DNA of 64,000 bases from Euborellia annulipes (lineage: Eukaryota > Arthropoda > Insecta > Dermaptera > Anisolabididae): positions 109,753 to 173,752 of the forward strand of contig JAKCPI010005720.1 of assembly GCA_023213315.1 (NCBI GenBank), read 5' to 3'. Positions within the stretch are counted from its first letter, which is position 1; every line of letters starts with the position of its first letter. This document shows, piece after piece, positions 44,768 through 55,875 of the stretch. A program made the translations under genes and the position numbers. The notes beneath the pieces were generated by a model. The model worked only from the letters and a program-made list of their open reading frames with translations. It did not search any database and had not been told where the DNA came from.

Positions 44768-45043
44768 ATCGTTTAAGATAACAAATTTGCGGGATGAGTT
44801 TCTGTTTAATTGGTCAAAAGCAGAGCAGACGAACAGGGTACGCATTTTTGCCCAATCAAAGACAAACTCATTTTGCAAAGTTATCTAAAAACATTTAAGT
44901 TTTTACTTCCTAGTCGGATGCCAACAATTAAAATATTTAATTATAAATTTTATTTAACAATTGGATCTTGATATAAACCATCGGAAACTGGAGTGACAGC
45001 ATTCCAAGATTGTGTGATGTGCTGTCAGTCACACTCGATTTTT
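44768..45043 (+). repeat. Family T fragment and R1 hairpin fragment
   Basis: 44768-44890 has TATCGTTTAAGATAACAAAT at one end and CCCAATCAAAGACAAACTCA at the other, a shortened family T palindrome. 44986-45043 (CATCGGAAACTGG, GTGTGATGTGCTGTCAGTCA) is half of an R1 hairpin end. Confidence 0.45.
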
Positions 45044-45654
45044 TATTATTTATCCATTGTTATTAAATAATTTATAATTTCTTTTTTTTTTAATAATAAA
45101 ATAAATATTTTTTTTTCCATATTATTCAAATGCATTCATATCACCAATTTCTATGTACATATGGATATGAAATAAATTGTTATACTTAAAAGTATTATTA
45201 TAAAAGATACTTTATATTTTTAGAGCCTATAAAAATAGTGGATTTACATATTCTCCTAGGAAAAAGAATGTTCTGATTTATTCTATATGCATTTTTAAAC
45301 CTTTAAAAATACAATTTAAACACATAAACATGGCTAGTAAAAATCTCATAAATAATAATATTAATTCAATTTTTGATTAAAAAATAAAAAATAAAATATT
45401 TAAGGTAATATATGTGAAAGTGCTCCTAAAAGACGAACCAAAATATTATCCCGGATAATAAGATTAAGAAAGAATATATTTGGAAATATTCTTTTCATTT
45501 CAAACAGTTAAATTAATTCAAGTCCAAATTGATGTTTCGAGTATATAAAATACTCTCAGCTACTTTCAAATGTGTTGTGAATTTTGAATTCAAAAGAGAG
45601 ATATAAAATTTGAAATTCAAAAATCAAAATTCTAATTTAAAATAAGATTTGAAA

Positions 45655-45830
45655 AACAAAATTTGATATTTTTTGGATTAAAAAACACATGCAAAGATTC
45701 CCACAGAAAAGTGCTGGGCGTCTTTGCATGTATATCACTGTTCCCACGGGAATGGGGGATTATTATCTTGAAAAATGTTATAAAAGGCCATCCCCCACTC
45801 CCTGGGGAGGATTCTCTCTCTCCCTTTTTG
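45655..45830. repeat. Hairpin-bearing segment
   Basis: ACATGCAAAGA and TCTTTGCATGT (45688-45732) pair around CTGTGGGAATC-like sequence. A second pair, CCCCATTCCC-like against GGGAATGGGGG and CCCCCACTCCC, follows. It is open on both strands but the products are unrecognisable. Confidence 0.35.
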
Positions 45831-45934
45831 CCTTCACAACATATGAAACGGTGGACTAAACATGAATTAATTAGGCAAATTAAAACTAAAAAACACAAGA
45901 TGATATTTGCAATAAATAATAAATTGATGTGTTT

Positions 45935-46420
45935 TACTCTTACATATATATATAAATATAAGAGAGAGAAAGTATTGCGATCGCGTCAAAAATTCGATGT
46001 CGAGATTTTAATAGAAATACACGTTTTGAAGTCCTTTGAGTCCAAAAAAAGTTAGTTCTGGAAAATTGTTTGTCTGTCTGTGATCAAAATAATGCATAAA
46101 GCTTGCGAGGTTGAAATTTCATATTTAGGCCCCGAGAAAATAAATGATGCAATACCTTTTCTCTATATACACTCTGTATATAGGTAAGAGCAAAGTGAAA
46201 ATTATAATTAAATTAAACCATGTAATACATAAATTAATTCGTTCTTATTTTCTGGAAAATAAGCAACCCAAATGACAATTTTATTTATGGGACAAAAAAC
46301 AAAAAGATTTTTTTCAAAATTCACAGACAGTCCATTTTGTGAAACTCACTTCAAAACGTGCATTTCCTTCAAAATCTCGACATTGAATTTTTGACACGAA
46401 TGTAATGCTTACTATATATT
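45935..46420. mobile_element. R1 end-to-end derivative and R1 fragment
   Basis: 45935-46202 has R1 terminal palindromes at both sides: a minus-strand half with ATTCGATGTCGAGATTTTAA, and the plus end TATAGGTAAGAGCAAAG. 46312-46420 is a plus-strand terminal fragment (TTCAAAATCTCGACATTGAA). Both lack the hairpin end. Confidence 0.6.
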
Positions 46421-46436
46421 CGTATTAATATGTAAA

Positions 46437-46474
46437 CAAAGTGTCCATAATATTTTGGCAACCTACTGTATATT
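46437..46474 (-). repeat. Tc1-like terminal repeat remnant
   Basis: On the minus strand ACAGTAGGTTGCCAAAATAT then TATGGACAC resembles the end of a Tc1-type element bordered by TA. No opposite end or transposase is found nearby. Confidence 0.35.
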
Positions 46475-47950
46475 ACAATTTATTTTTTAAATGAACAAAA
46501 ATTTTTATATTCTTCATAGATGTTACTAAATTTTTGTTAGTTTGTGACAACAGAAAATTGAATACTTTTTTTTTTTTGCAAGACTATATCAAATTTTCTT
46601 AACCCACTTGATGGAACTAAGGTTTATTTTTCCTGGTTGCCCTAAGGCCCTTGTACCCTTTATTCAAGTCATGTTCGTGATAATCCCTTGGGATTAGATT
46701 AAAAAGATCATAGAGAAGTATGACATGCAAGCGACAGCTAATTTAATTAGGATAGAAAACGTGTTGTGGTCAATGTGGTTTCAATTCAATGGAGAGGAAA
46801 AAAAAAGATTTTAATATTAAAGATATTCATCGTAGGGAAGATTATTTTGAATTCCAGAAATATATTCTGATCAAATATCGGAAAATTCCATCACTTATTA
46901 ATTCGAAGTTAGGTCATTTTATTAACAATTTTATTTTCTCTAGGCTTGTATAAAATTTAGAGAATTTTTTTATTATATTGAATAAAATCTTACATGTATT
47001 TTAGAGGAAAAAACGCGCTGATTTTAAAGTTAATTATTTAACTATTAAGGGGGAGTAGGAGAGGACGCCTAAAAGTACTTTAAAAAAAAACTAGACTATT
47101 ATAAAGAATTTTTCAATGCCTGTTTTTTTTTTTTTTTATGAATTAAATTATAAGGATAACAGAAAGTTATAAATTTTTTAATGACTTATTAAAAAATTAT
47201 GAAAATTAATTTTGTATCATTAATCCAATTAATTTTTTTGTAATCAAGCAAATACAGAAAAATAAACTTACAATAATTTTAAATTTTTTTTTTTTATTTT
47301 AAAAAGAATTTATTATTATTATTAATCACATATTAATTAAGAAAAATTTAAAGTAAGCTTAGATGATTTATAAATAAAAAACGATCAAAATAGTCGAGCA
47401 TTCTGCAGATAGATGGCTGGACTGGTTATCTTACGGCATTATCTGATCACTTATAAGCCTATATTTTTATATTTTTATGCTGTTATAAATGATATATAAT
47501 AATATTTATAAACCATTCATTATTAAAAGAACAACGAAAATTAAACAAATACATGAGATTAAATATAATCCTATCATCCTGCCGTCTGTTGGAAAATTTT
47601 CGAATTTTGGCTAACTTTTTAAGAATTTTAAGTTCCAAATGTCCCATTAAACAGATTATGAAATATTGCGAGATGTAAATTCTTTTGAAAACAAACTTTT
47701 TATTTTAATATTCAAAAAATAACACATTGGATATTGTCAGAAATTTAATGTCGACATTTATTTTTGTTATATTTCTATTCCATTTGTTTTTGTTTTAAAT
47801 TAATTAAGAGATGTATAAAATCATTGATATTAAATGTTTAAAAAATTAAAATATTAAGATAAATTAATTTTTCTTAATAAATTAGGGAAGAAATATGAGA
47901 GATTATGTGCTGTTCTCGAATACATATGAACACCAGTATATTCAACCTAT
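46475..47950. other. Unassigned AT-rich stretch
   Basis: I see no gene or repeat family. The small mixed patch at 46610-46700 has no open frame of interest. Confidence 0.3.
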
Positions 47951-47954
47951 TTTG

Positions 47955-48175
47955 GAATTAAAGACATCATTTGAATTTTTTCTTGGGTGGGGAGGGGTTA
48001 GAATTTTTTTTCATATAATTAGGCTTAACTTTCAAATAGGTATTCTAAATCTGACCATAAGTTATTTAATTTAATTAATTTTTTAATTTTTTACAGTTTA
48101 TATAATATATTTTGAAATATTTTATTTATTAGAATAATATAAAATTTAAAAAAGATCTCAGCCTCTGTTTGGAAT
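47955..48175 (+). repeat. Family C element, degraded
   Basis: TTCTTGGGTGGGGAGGGG, TTTTACAGTTTATATAATAT, TTTTGAAATATTTTATTT and AAAATTTAAAAAAGATCTCA correspond in order to 38510-38712. Confidence 0.5.
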
Positions 48176-49639
48176 CACTAATTTTGAAAAACTTTCCCTT
48201 CTATCTCTAAAACTATTCACGTTAGGAAAAAAATTTGATACGAGCCAATTTGCAGAAAATTTTATCAATTTTTTTTTTGAAATACAATAGAGTCTTATTG
48301 CCTAAAAGCCACTTACTTCTTCGGGATCGCAGCAAAAAAAGGGATAATTTAAGAAAACAAAGTGTGTTAATACAGATTTTTTCAAGAGATAAATATATAT
48401 GCTTTATAATAGTATTATGTATAAATTTTATATTGTGACTATGTACATTAATAAATACAATACATTAGGCCTAAGATTTTATTGTAACTTTGTATAGTAT
48501 GTGTACATAACATTAAAAAATAATATAAATAGAAAAAGTAAAAATAAAATATTTAATTTTGCATTATATCAAATGTTTCGGGTAATGCGGCATAAGGCTG
48601 GTCCCGTTTAGGCAGGATTAGCAAGACTACTATATATACAGTTTCCTAGATTAATAAAAATATTTGTTCCTTGTTCGCTAAAAAGGTATTTATCAATATT
48701 TATGAATGAATGGAGTGGAGGAATCAGTTGTTGAGATTGATGCACTGATTTATTTTTTTATCGTAAAAAAAAATATTTAATGTAAACAACAGGAGGTTTT
48801 TATGAGATATAGTAAACGAGTTAGAAATATTGTAAATATAAGAGGAGTTTGAATTTAGGGAACTTAAAGTCAATTGTTTGAAGTGAAAATAAAAGCCGCG
48901 ATTGTTCTCGGTAAGTGGGTCTATACAGGCCAATGAAAAAAAAATAATAATTTTTTAAATTTATATGCCTGAATGATTTATAATTTAAAGACAAAAAAAT
49001 TTTTATTTAATATTGATATATCCATTTAAGTATTGAATTTAATTAAAGTGAGAACAACCGCAACGATCATTTCAAATTGATTTTGTCAACAAAAAGAAAA
49101 AAAAAAAAAAAAATTAATATATCGAAAAACGAACAAGTTTAAAATTAATTTTTTTTTCGCACATATTTCCTTTTTTTTTTAAATTAAAATTCTTTTTTTT
49201 TTAACTGGGATGAATGAATGACGCTTAGACAGGAACAATTGTCTCATTTGGAAGAAGCAAGTGATGTTCTAGTCTGTTTATTTTCTCCTATTAGCCCCCA
49301 TTGATTTAATATTATTTTGCTAGTGGTATGGTAGCATGTCCGACCCAGGCTGGAATGTCGCCCCGATTAAGATTTATTAGCCGAGGAGCGACAAGTTTTC
49401 TACCAAAATTCGAACCCCAAACTTCGACTTTGGCTGTTTTTGGCTTTTATCCGAAATACACTCTACATCTATAACATGTCCTTTGGGTGATGGTTGGGTT
49501 CAAGCTCGATAAAATATAGTCTCTGGTCTACATAATGGAGGTCTAATTCACTAAAAAAAAAAAAAAATGTTAGCTAACATAGTCAATGTCTCAACTAACA
49601 TATATAGAAATGCAACTAGCAAATTAAAAAAAATAAATT
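48176..49639. other. Unassigned stretch
   Basis: AT-rich. 49205-49440 is less so and includes TTCGAACCCC, but I could not fit a tRNA-like box pair. No gene was found. Confidence 0.3.
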
Positions 49640-49745
49640 TAATATACCCGGGCACAATTTTTGCTCAATCAAACACAAACTCATTTCGCAAATTTGTTAT
49701 TTCAAACGATATATTGACTGGCTTATTTACAGTCTATATGACAGT
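49640..49745 (+). repeat. Family T tail
   Basis: GGCACAATTTTTGCTCAATC, ACACAAACTCATTTCGCAAA, TTTGTTATTTCAAACGATAT and TTGACTGGCTTATTTACAGT match the tail of the 9791 copy. The tRNA-like head is missing. Confidence 0.6.
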
Positions 49746-50259
49746 ATTTTAAGAACTTTTCGTGTCAATGAAATTTTAATTTCATTAGTATAATAGACCG
49801 ATGCGAAATTTTTCAAAAATTAATTATATTAAACATTAAATTGAATATAATTTGTTGACTTTAGCCGCAAATTTAATGCTCTAAATCTTGTATTGTACTA
49901 TGGTGCACAAAATATGCTTAGTTTTCGACATATAAGTGAAAAACTGAAGTGCCCAAAACTTTTGAGATTTTTACCACCCCTCCCCCCCCCCTCCTCCAAG
50001 TTAGCACAGGGTGGAGGTCGTATACTTAGGATAGACATCTTAGAGTATCCCCAAATAACCTGTAAAAAATTCACTAACTTTCATTATGTCGACTGGATTA
50101 TTACACTTTTTTTTTGTTTTGGATTTGGTGTCTTGAAAGTCTACGAAATTATTAAAACTTAAAAAAGACGATCTTCTTCTACAAAAAAAGCTTCTAAAAA
50201 TTATTTAAAAAAATTTTTAACAACCTTTTTTTTTACCTCTTAAAATATGATATAATATT

Positions 50260-51603
50260 GTGACATATATATTAAATTCAGTAATACGCACCCTAGTAAC
50301 ACGATCCCTCAGACTAACCGACAATCAAAACCGACAAAATGAAATACACAAACTAACCGAGGCACTAACCCAAAACGGGTACAACAAACACCAGGTACTT
50401 AAACACATACACAATGAGGCAAAACCAAAACCACCAACACAAACTACAACAGAACCTGAAGATCCAAACACACACAAGGCATTTCTCCCATACATAAAAG
50501 GCATAACAGATAAAATTGGCCGCATTCTTCAAAAGAAAAACATAAAACCCATTTTCACCACACACCAAAAACTATCAAACCTAATAAGAAATCCAAAAGA
50601 CACTATTCCAAACGAATCCCCCGGAGTCTACGAAATTCCTTGTGCCGAGTGTCATCGGTCATACATAGGCCAAACTAACAGAAGAGTTCAATTCAGGATT
50701 TACGAACACAAAATGGCACTAAGAAAACTAGACCCTCAGTCAGCAATAGTAAAACACCATAACGAAACAGGACACATTATGAACTTCGAACAAACAAAAA
50801 CAATAGAACCAATAAACAACTTCCACTCCCGTATCACAAGAGAAGCCATAGAAATTTACAAAAGGCCTGAATGTCTAAACAAAAGAGACGACGCCCTCAA
50901 TTTCCCAACAACATGGAAAACACTTATTCCTAAACTCCAAACCAAGGCTCACACAAATACAAAGACTTCACACACTCCAAAACTGTCCCGAAACAACAAT
51001 ATCACGTCCCCAAAACAAACACAAACAATCACAAACAAACGTAACATATCCAACAGCAAATCCATCTCAACAAACCAAGCCACGCCCCCAGACCAGGCCC
51101 AGCTAACCAGAGACAGCCACGTCACTCCCAAAGCCACGCCCCCAGACCAAGCCCAGCCAACCAGAGACAGGCACGTCACTCCCAAAGCCACGCCCCCAGA
51201 CCAGGCCCAGCCAATCAGAGACAGCCACGTGACTCCCAAAGCCACGCCCACATGCCCGGCAACAGGTATAAAAGGACCTGCACCTCCGGCTCGCAGTCAG
51301 TTACTCTCGGCCTGGGGAGTAGGCAGGTTGAGACCCCGGGAACCAAGAGCTAACACCCCGACTTGGGGAGTAGGCAGATTGAGGCCCCAAAGTCAACCCA
51401 AACCAAACACAAACCCGATTACACAGAACCAGCCACTGTCCATTCCTCAGAGACAAACCCAGACCTCTGAGGCATCCACCAAACACACCACCAACACACC
51501 GACTTGGGGAGTAGGCAGATTGAGGCCCCGTAGTCAACCTAAACCGAACACAATTACACACCCAACCTTCCTCCAGTTCTCAGAGACCAATCCACGCCTC
51601 TGA
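50260..51603 (+). CDS. Penelope-like element ORF, 5'-truncated: RT end plus GIY-YIG endonuclease
   Basis: The frame has 447 codons; counting from GTG at 50260, residues 1-6 are probably flank. Residues ~7-55 (RTLVTRS ... ALTQNGYNKHQVLKHI) resemble the end of a Penelope reverse transcriptase. Residues 122-210 form a GIY-YIG nuclease: GVY 122-124, a C128-x2-C131 pair typical of these elements, YIG 135-137, R146, H172, E195 in REAIEI (likely metal ligand) and the LNKRDD end. In Penelope-like elements RT and nuclease together copy the element into the target. Residues ~270-330 are four 18-residue repeats and ~345-440 hold TWGVGRLRP repeats, probably LTR-like DNA read through. It is far richer in GC than its flanks and has no stop, so the insertion is young. 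Without the RT core it cannot move itself. Confidence 0.85.
   Translation: MTYILNSVIRTLVTRSLRLTDNQNRQNEIHKLTEALTQNGYNKHQVLKHIHNEAKPKPPTQTTTEPEDPNTHKAFLPYIKGITDKIGRILQKKNIKPIFTTHQKLSNLIRNPKDTIPNESPGVYEIPCAECHRSYIGQTNRRVQFRIYEHKMALRKLDPQSAIVKHHNETGHIMNFEQTKTIEPINNFHSRITREAIEIYKRPECLNKRDDALNFPTTWKTLIPKLQTKAHTNTKTSHTPKLSRNNNITSPKQTQTITNKRNISNSKSISTNQATPPDQAQLTRDSHVTPKATPPDQAQPTRDRHVTPKATPPDQAQPIRDSHVTPKATPTCPATGIKGPAPPARSQLLSAWGVGRLRPREPRANTPTWGVGRLRPQSQPKPNTNPITQNQPLSIPQRQTQTSEASTKHTTNTPTWGVGRLRPRSQPKPNTITHPTFLQFSETNPRL
51077..51250 (+). repeat. 54-bp tandem repeat inside the Penelope ORF
   Basis: Three full units and part of a fourth start at 51077, 51131, 51185 and 51239. Each encodes KATPPDQAQ..RD.HVTP. 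The unit length is a multiple of three, so the frame is kept. Each unit contains GCCACGCCC and CACGT elements, so it could equally be a promoter-proximal array. Confidence 0.8.
51267..51330 (+). promoter_or_regulatory. Core promoter: TATA, initiator and DPE
   Basis: TATAAAAG starts at 51267. The arthropod initiator TCAGTT lies at 51297-51302, so the start A is 51299, 32 bp downstream of the TATA. A GGTTG at 51326-51330 falls exactly at +28 to +32 and fits the DPE pattern RGWYV. The three elements in correct register point to a real pol II promoter in the LTR-like part of the element. Confidence 0.6.
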
Positions 51604-51645
51604 GTCATCCACCAAATTGACCTGGGGACCAGGAAGACTGCGACC
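51306..51645 (+). repeat. LTR-like region with four GGGGAGTAGGCAG repeats
   Basis: The block CTTGGGGAGTAGGCAGATTG then AGGCCCCG occurs near 51311, 51362 and 51501, and a variant (CTGGGGACCAGGAAGACTG) near 51619. Between them CTCAGAGACAAACCCAGACC and CTCTGAGGCATCCACCAAA recur as two longer units (about 51450-51500 and 51575-51615). The array lies just downstream of the promoter. Confidence 0.7.
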
Positions 51646-51686
51646 CCGTAAACAACCCCCCTCCACCATTACCTCCCTAACTTCCT

Positions 51687-51732
51687 TCTCTCTTGAAAAT
51701 GGCTCCAAAAGGAGAGCCGAAACGTCGAGTAA
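51687..51732 (+). ncRNA. Hammerhead-like hairpin at the Penelope 3' end
   Basis: CTCTCTTGAAAATGGCTCCA leads to a GGCTCC...AGAGCC-type stem and GAAACGTCGAG. CTC (51688-51690 region) can pair with GAG after GTC. The first core box reads CTTGAAAA instead of CTGANGA, so cleavage is doubtful in this copy. The position at the element's end matches the known location of such motifs in this class. Confidence 0.4.
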
Positions 51733-51745
51733 ATCTCAGCACCCC

Positions 51746-52685
51746 ACGCGACTTAACCCGAGAAAACTTGTCTTCGCATATATATATATATATATAAAAA
51801 AAAAAAACTGAAGCATAGGACGCCTGAGCAAAATGAATATTTTATATAAATAAGTTAAGAAATTACAAAAAAAAAAAAAAAATTAATAGTAAAGTTTCAT
51901 AACAATCTCAATAAATACTCTGCGCTTTTTTTTTATTATGAATTATTTAATTAAAACATTTATAAAATAAATTCCAAAGCTTTTAGTGCAGTTTTTAAAT
52001 TTACATTATAATCTTTGACTTGTCTCTAATATTCGTTTTTTATTCGCCTCTAAAGTGTAGGTTATTTACATTCACTGTGTCGTTACAGCATTCAGTAGCT
52101 GGTTCTATTACGTAATTTTGTTTCGATTTTTTTTTTTTTTTTTTTTTTTTTTTGAATGAAATCCTTTGATGTTCACAAGAGTTTGATTACTTTCTTTCAT
52201 TTCAAATTATTTTGAGGATCATTAAAAAATAAATAAACGTGTATATGTGTGTTTGTAAGTATGTGTATTTAATCATTAGTTGGTAATGAAAACATTTTAA
52301 TTTTTAATTAGCTATTTAATTTAACAAGTACTTTTAAAATATTAATCAAAATAAATTGGAATTTTTTTTTTTTTAAAGAAAAAAAAAGTAATTTATTTAA
52401 ATTTAATAGAATTTTATTGAAAAAAATGTAATAATGAATTTTTAAAACTAGTGAGTTATTTAAATTTTGAATAAAAAAATATCTATTGCAGTGGAGTAGA
52501 AAAAAAATCCAGATCTGTTTGTTATACGTCATTGTCAAACTCGATTTATTCATTAAATGTAATAACTTCATGAATTAGTTTTTAATTGCTGAAAGATAGG
52601 CAATCCAAATGACCAAAATTATTTTATTAATTGTTCTGCAGGTATATTAGATAAATGGCAAGTTTTGAACAATTTGTGTGAGAAA
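51746..52685. other. End of Penelope element, then unassigned AT-rich stretch
   Basis: The element ends around the (TA)n and A-run at 51778-51808. Beyond that I find only AT-rich sequence with long T runs (for example 52129-52153). Confidence 0.35.
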
Positions 52686-52689
52686 GCGA

Positions 52690-53112
52690 TTAGACTGGAG
52701 GGAGGTTCTTCCTCCTCCACTATTTTGGTGCTGAAGGGAAGTTCTTCCTTCTCCTCATCATAGTGTTGGAAAGAGGTTCTTCCCCCTATACTATCATAGT
52801 GTGGAAGGAGGTTCTTATTTCTCCATCATCATAGTGCTGGAGGGTGGTTCTTCCTCCACCATCATAGTGCTGAAGGGAGGTTCTTCCTACTTCGCCATCA
52901 TAGTGCTGGAGGGAGATTCTTCCTCCTCCATCATCATAGTGCTGAAGGGAGGTTCTTCCTACTTCACCATCATAGTGCTGGAGGGAGGTTCCTCCTCCAC
53001 CATCATATTGCTGAAGGGAGGTTCTTCCTCCTCCACTATCATAGTGCTGGGGGGAGGTACTTCCTCCTCCGCCATCATAATGCTCGAGGAGTTCCTCGTC
53101 CACCATCATAGA
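52690..53112. repeat. Minisatellite, unit about 36-39 bp
   Basis: About 11 units of the form GTGCTGGAGGGAGGTTCTTC + CTCCTCCACCATCATA are arrayed in tandem. Units vary between 33 and 39 bp, mostly in steps of three. As a result more than 100 codons stay open on both strands (52801-53118 plus, IIVLEGGSSS repeats; 52786-53109 minus, HYDGGGGRTSLQ repeats). Without an upstream exon or signal I treat it as a minisatellite and not as a gene. Confidence 0.8.
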
Positions 53113-54613
53113 GTCTGATTTCCATCGATGCGAGTAAAATAATACTAATTTTAAAATTACTTTACCAATTTATTTTGATTAATCTTTAAAATTCGTTGTT
53201 AAATTAAATATCAATAGCTAATTAAAATGTTTTCATTTTCAGTTAATGATTAAATAGATACATGTTAATTTACTGGTATAAGAGGACTTTTGAAATAATG
53301 AAATAAAAACATTATTATTGAAACGTCAATGTGGTTGTCTAACTACCAGAAATCAACTACCGGCAAAATTTAGAAGTAAACAAACCTTTATTTCTATAAT
53401 AGTACGGCCGGTTTGAAATACGATTAATTTTATTTCCACCGAAGTGTGCCATCTCTAAGAGGATGAGTTTACGATTCTTTGGTATTCAGCAAACAACCCA
53501 AATATACCTTAGATTATTAATTAACTAACATATTCACATTAAGTATGCTGACATATTTTAATTATCTATGGAATATCTAGAGAATATTGTCTGTCAGAAT
53601 ATAAACGTACGAGTTAAGAGTAAAAATCAGCCAAGCATAAATGATGCTTTATGTGAAACAGGAAATATCAAAATATCTTGAAAACTATTAATTTTAATGA
53701 AATGAAATTTAAAATTTTTTATAGAAAAACAAAAAAATTACTTTTTAAGGGCAAAGTGAAGTGGCCTCTAAATTTGTATTTTAAATAAATTAGGTATTTT
53801 AAGAATTTTTCAAAATAAATTCTTTGAATACCTGTTTTGATAAATACAAATATTTTTATAAATGAAATAGATAATTCGAATATTTATTTTTTTCTAATAA
53901 AAAAAAATGAAATTAAAATCTAATTACAATCTTTGATATGTATTATTTTATTTTAATTTAATTTTTTCTATAATTGGTTGGTTTTTCTAAAGGTAGAAAA
54001 AAAAAGTAAAAGTAAAAATTATGACTGCATTTATGTCCATCTGCTAGAGCCTAACACTCATAATAAATGTTTGGACAGCGGCGACCCACATTCAATTCAA
54101 GTGCGATCGGCAAAGCGAAAGTGATGAAAAATTCACAAAGCTTTTTCACTTTTTTTTTTTATATCCGTAAGTGTGTGTGTGTGTGCACGCGACATGCACT
54201 TGACGTCATATCGTTTTTGTCACACTATCGAAAAAATTTCGTTGCAAACTGTACGTGTATATAACTGACCTAGAATGTTTTTAATCCAATTAAGTTTGGT
54301 TGTAGAGATCAATATGCATTTTATTTATTCTCGTTGTGATGTAACAGGATTTTCACAAGTCACCAGTGACAGTTATAACTGAGATATAATATAAATTAAT
54401 ATAAAATTTAAAATTATCGATTAAATAAAAAAAATTATTTTCTTATAATTTTATATTTTAGGGATTTCAAAGTTTACTTTTAAATATATTCAGAAATAAT
54501 TTTTTTTTTAATTTTTCAGGCATTCAACTTGAATTTTTTGCGCAATTACTTATTTTCGGTCATCATTTGTGACCATCATCATGCCTAAAATCAACATACC
54601 ATCTATTGCAATA
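53113..54613. other. Unassigned stretch
   Basis: AT-rich. 54050-54260 is less so and holds a TGACGTCA palindrome (54202-54209) and a (GT)n tract (54172-54184). No gene found. Confidence 0.3.
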
Positions 54614-54761
54614 GTATTGAGATTAAAGCCCGGTAGTTAGGCAGCCCAAATGGCACACGCTCACTTGGGCTTTTTTTCTTATCTCAGTGTAAGCCACTGA
54701 GATAATTCTTATGACAAGCTGCCATTTGGGCTGCCTAACTACCGGGCTTTAGTCTCAATAC
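54614..54761. mobile_element. Near-perfect foldback, 148 bp
   Basis: GTATTGAGATTAAAGCCCGG TAGTTAGGCAGCCCAAATGG (two consecutive blocks) is mirrored at the right with one or two differences. Inside, TTATCTCAGTG / CACTGAGATAA form a second hairpin. AAGCCCAAGTGAGC-like sequence makes one arm longer. The near-identity of the arms suggests a recent origin. Confidence 0.75.
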
Positions 54762-55875
54762 TCGGGGGGAGGGGGGGAAATGGGGAAGAATGAGAATGAT
54801 TTAACCCCTGAGAAATAAAATTACAAGTAAACTGAAAAATTACAAATAAACTTCGAAATTCCTAAAAAAAAAAATTAACAAAATTTATCAATTAAAAATT
54901 TATTTTCTCTTGTAAAGAAAACCTTTGTTGTTGAAATGTTCATTAAATGTTTTCTAGAACCGAAACGTAAATTCTAACATACATATATACATAATTAATC
55001 GTATTATCTTTTTGCCGCTTAAAATAATAATTTTCCACCCTTTTATTACGAATTTTATATATTTTGAAAATAATCTCCTCTTTTGAATTGTTATTTCCGT
55101 ATAATGAGGTTATGAAAATTAAATAAAATTATGTTTGAATATATCTGTGTGACTGTAATTTTATACAATACCTTCTAAAAATAACAACAACGACAAATTG
55201 TCATTTGGATAATGTAGCTTGGCTAATCACCGTTTGAATATTTTCGAATGTTTCCAGGCTATTTTCAGAAGTACGATTAAGTGATTCGAATTAATAAACA
55301 AAATTAAAGGGAAAACTTTATGAAAGCTAATTGTTTTTAATTACAGTTTGTTTAAAATGAATTATGACGATTATATATAATTATTGACTGTTAATGAAAT
55401 TTAAGAGTATGAATAATAAATATAATATAAAATAATCATTCAAGTGAGGTTATTAGATAATTATTTACGCCGGAACTAAGAATTATTTTAATTTTAGTAT
55501 TTATTTAAAAAAAATTTTTTTAAGATATTATTATTATAATGAGTTGAGAATAAGGGTGGGTTCTTTAATCGATATTCAAGTAATAAAATAATTTCATAAC
55601 TCTGGACCAAGGAATGAAACCTTCCCCAGCAAATAGAATAACTTTTTAAAATATCATACTACTTATTTGAAGAAATATTTTATTTGCTGGTCTACTGACT
55701 GGAGGCTGCTGTTTGAGACGGCGACGGTCGTCGCACTGGCTGGAGTGGGGGGGGGGGGGGGGCTCCAACAATTAATAGAACACAAGTAATAAAATTAAAT
55801 TAATTAATTTAAAAGATTATCTTTTAAAGAAAAATAAATTATTTCTAATTTATGCGAATTATTATTTGCAAAAAG
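54762..55875. other. Unassigned AT-rich stretch
   Basis: It includes a G-run at about 55747-55762 and no gene or family member. Confidence 0.3.

Noticed and set aside
45632..46055. Opposed frames of 88 and 130 codons
   Set aside because: The region is a hairpin-bearing segment followed by R1; openness on both strands follows from the palindromic composition.
48235..48438. 67-codon plus-strand frame
   Set aside because: No recognisable domain, AT-driven composition and no supporting splice sites.
49205..49440. tRNA gene or SINE
   Set aside because: A TTCGAACCCC box B-like string is present, but no box A at proper distance and no cloverleaf could be drawn.
51077..51250. CRISPR-like array
   Set aside because: Units are contiguous with no spacers, in a eukaryotic retroelement reading frame.
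54202..54209. CRE-like TGACGTCA as a promoter element
   Set aside because: A single 8-bp match in 64 kb, with no TATA, initiator or exon nearby, is not enough.
55745..55765. G-quadruplex or regulatory meaning of long G/C runs (also 13596, 14150, 38670, 63661)
   Set aside because: Homopolymers of this length are common slippage products or assembly uncertainties; nothing around them supports a function.
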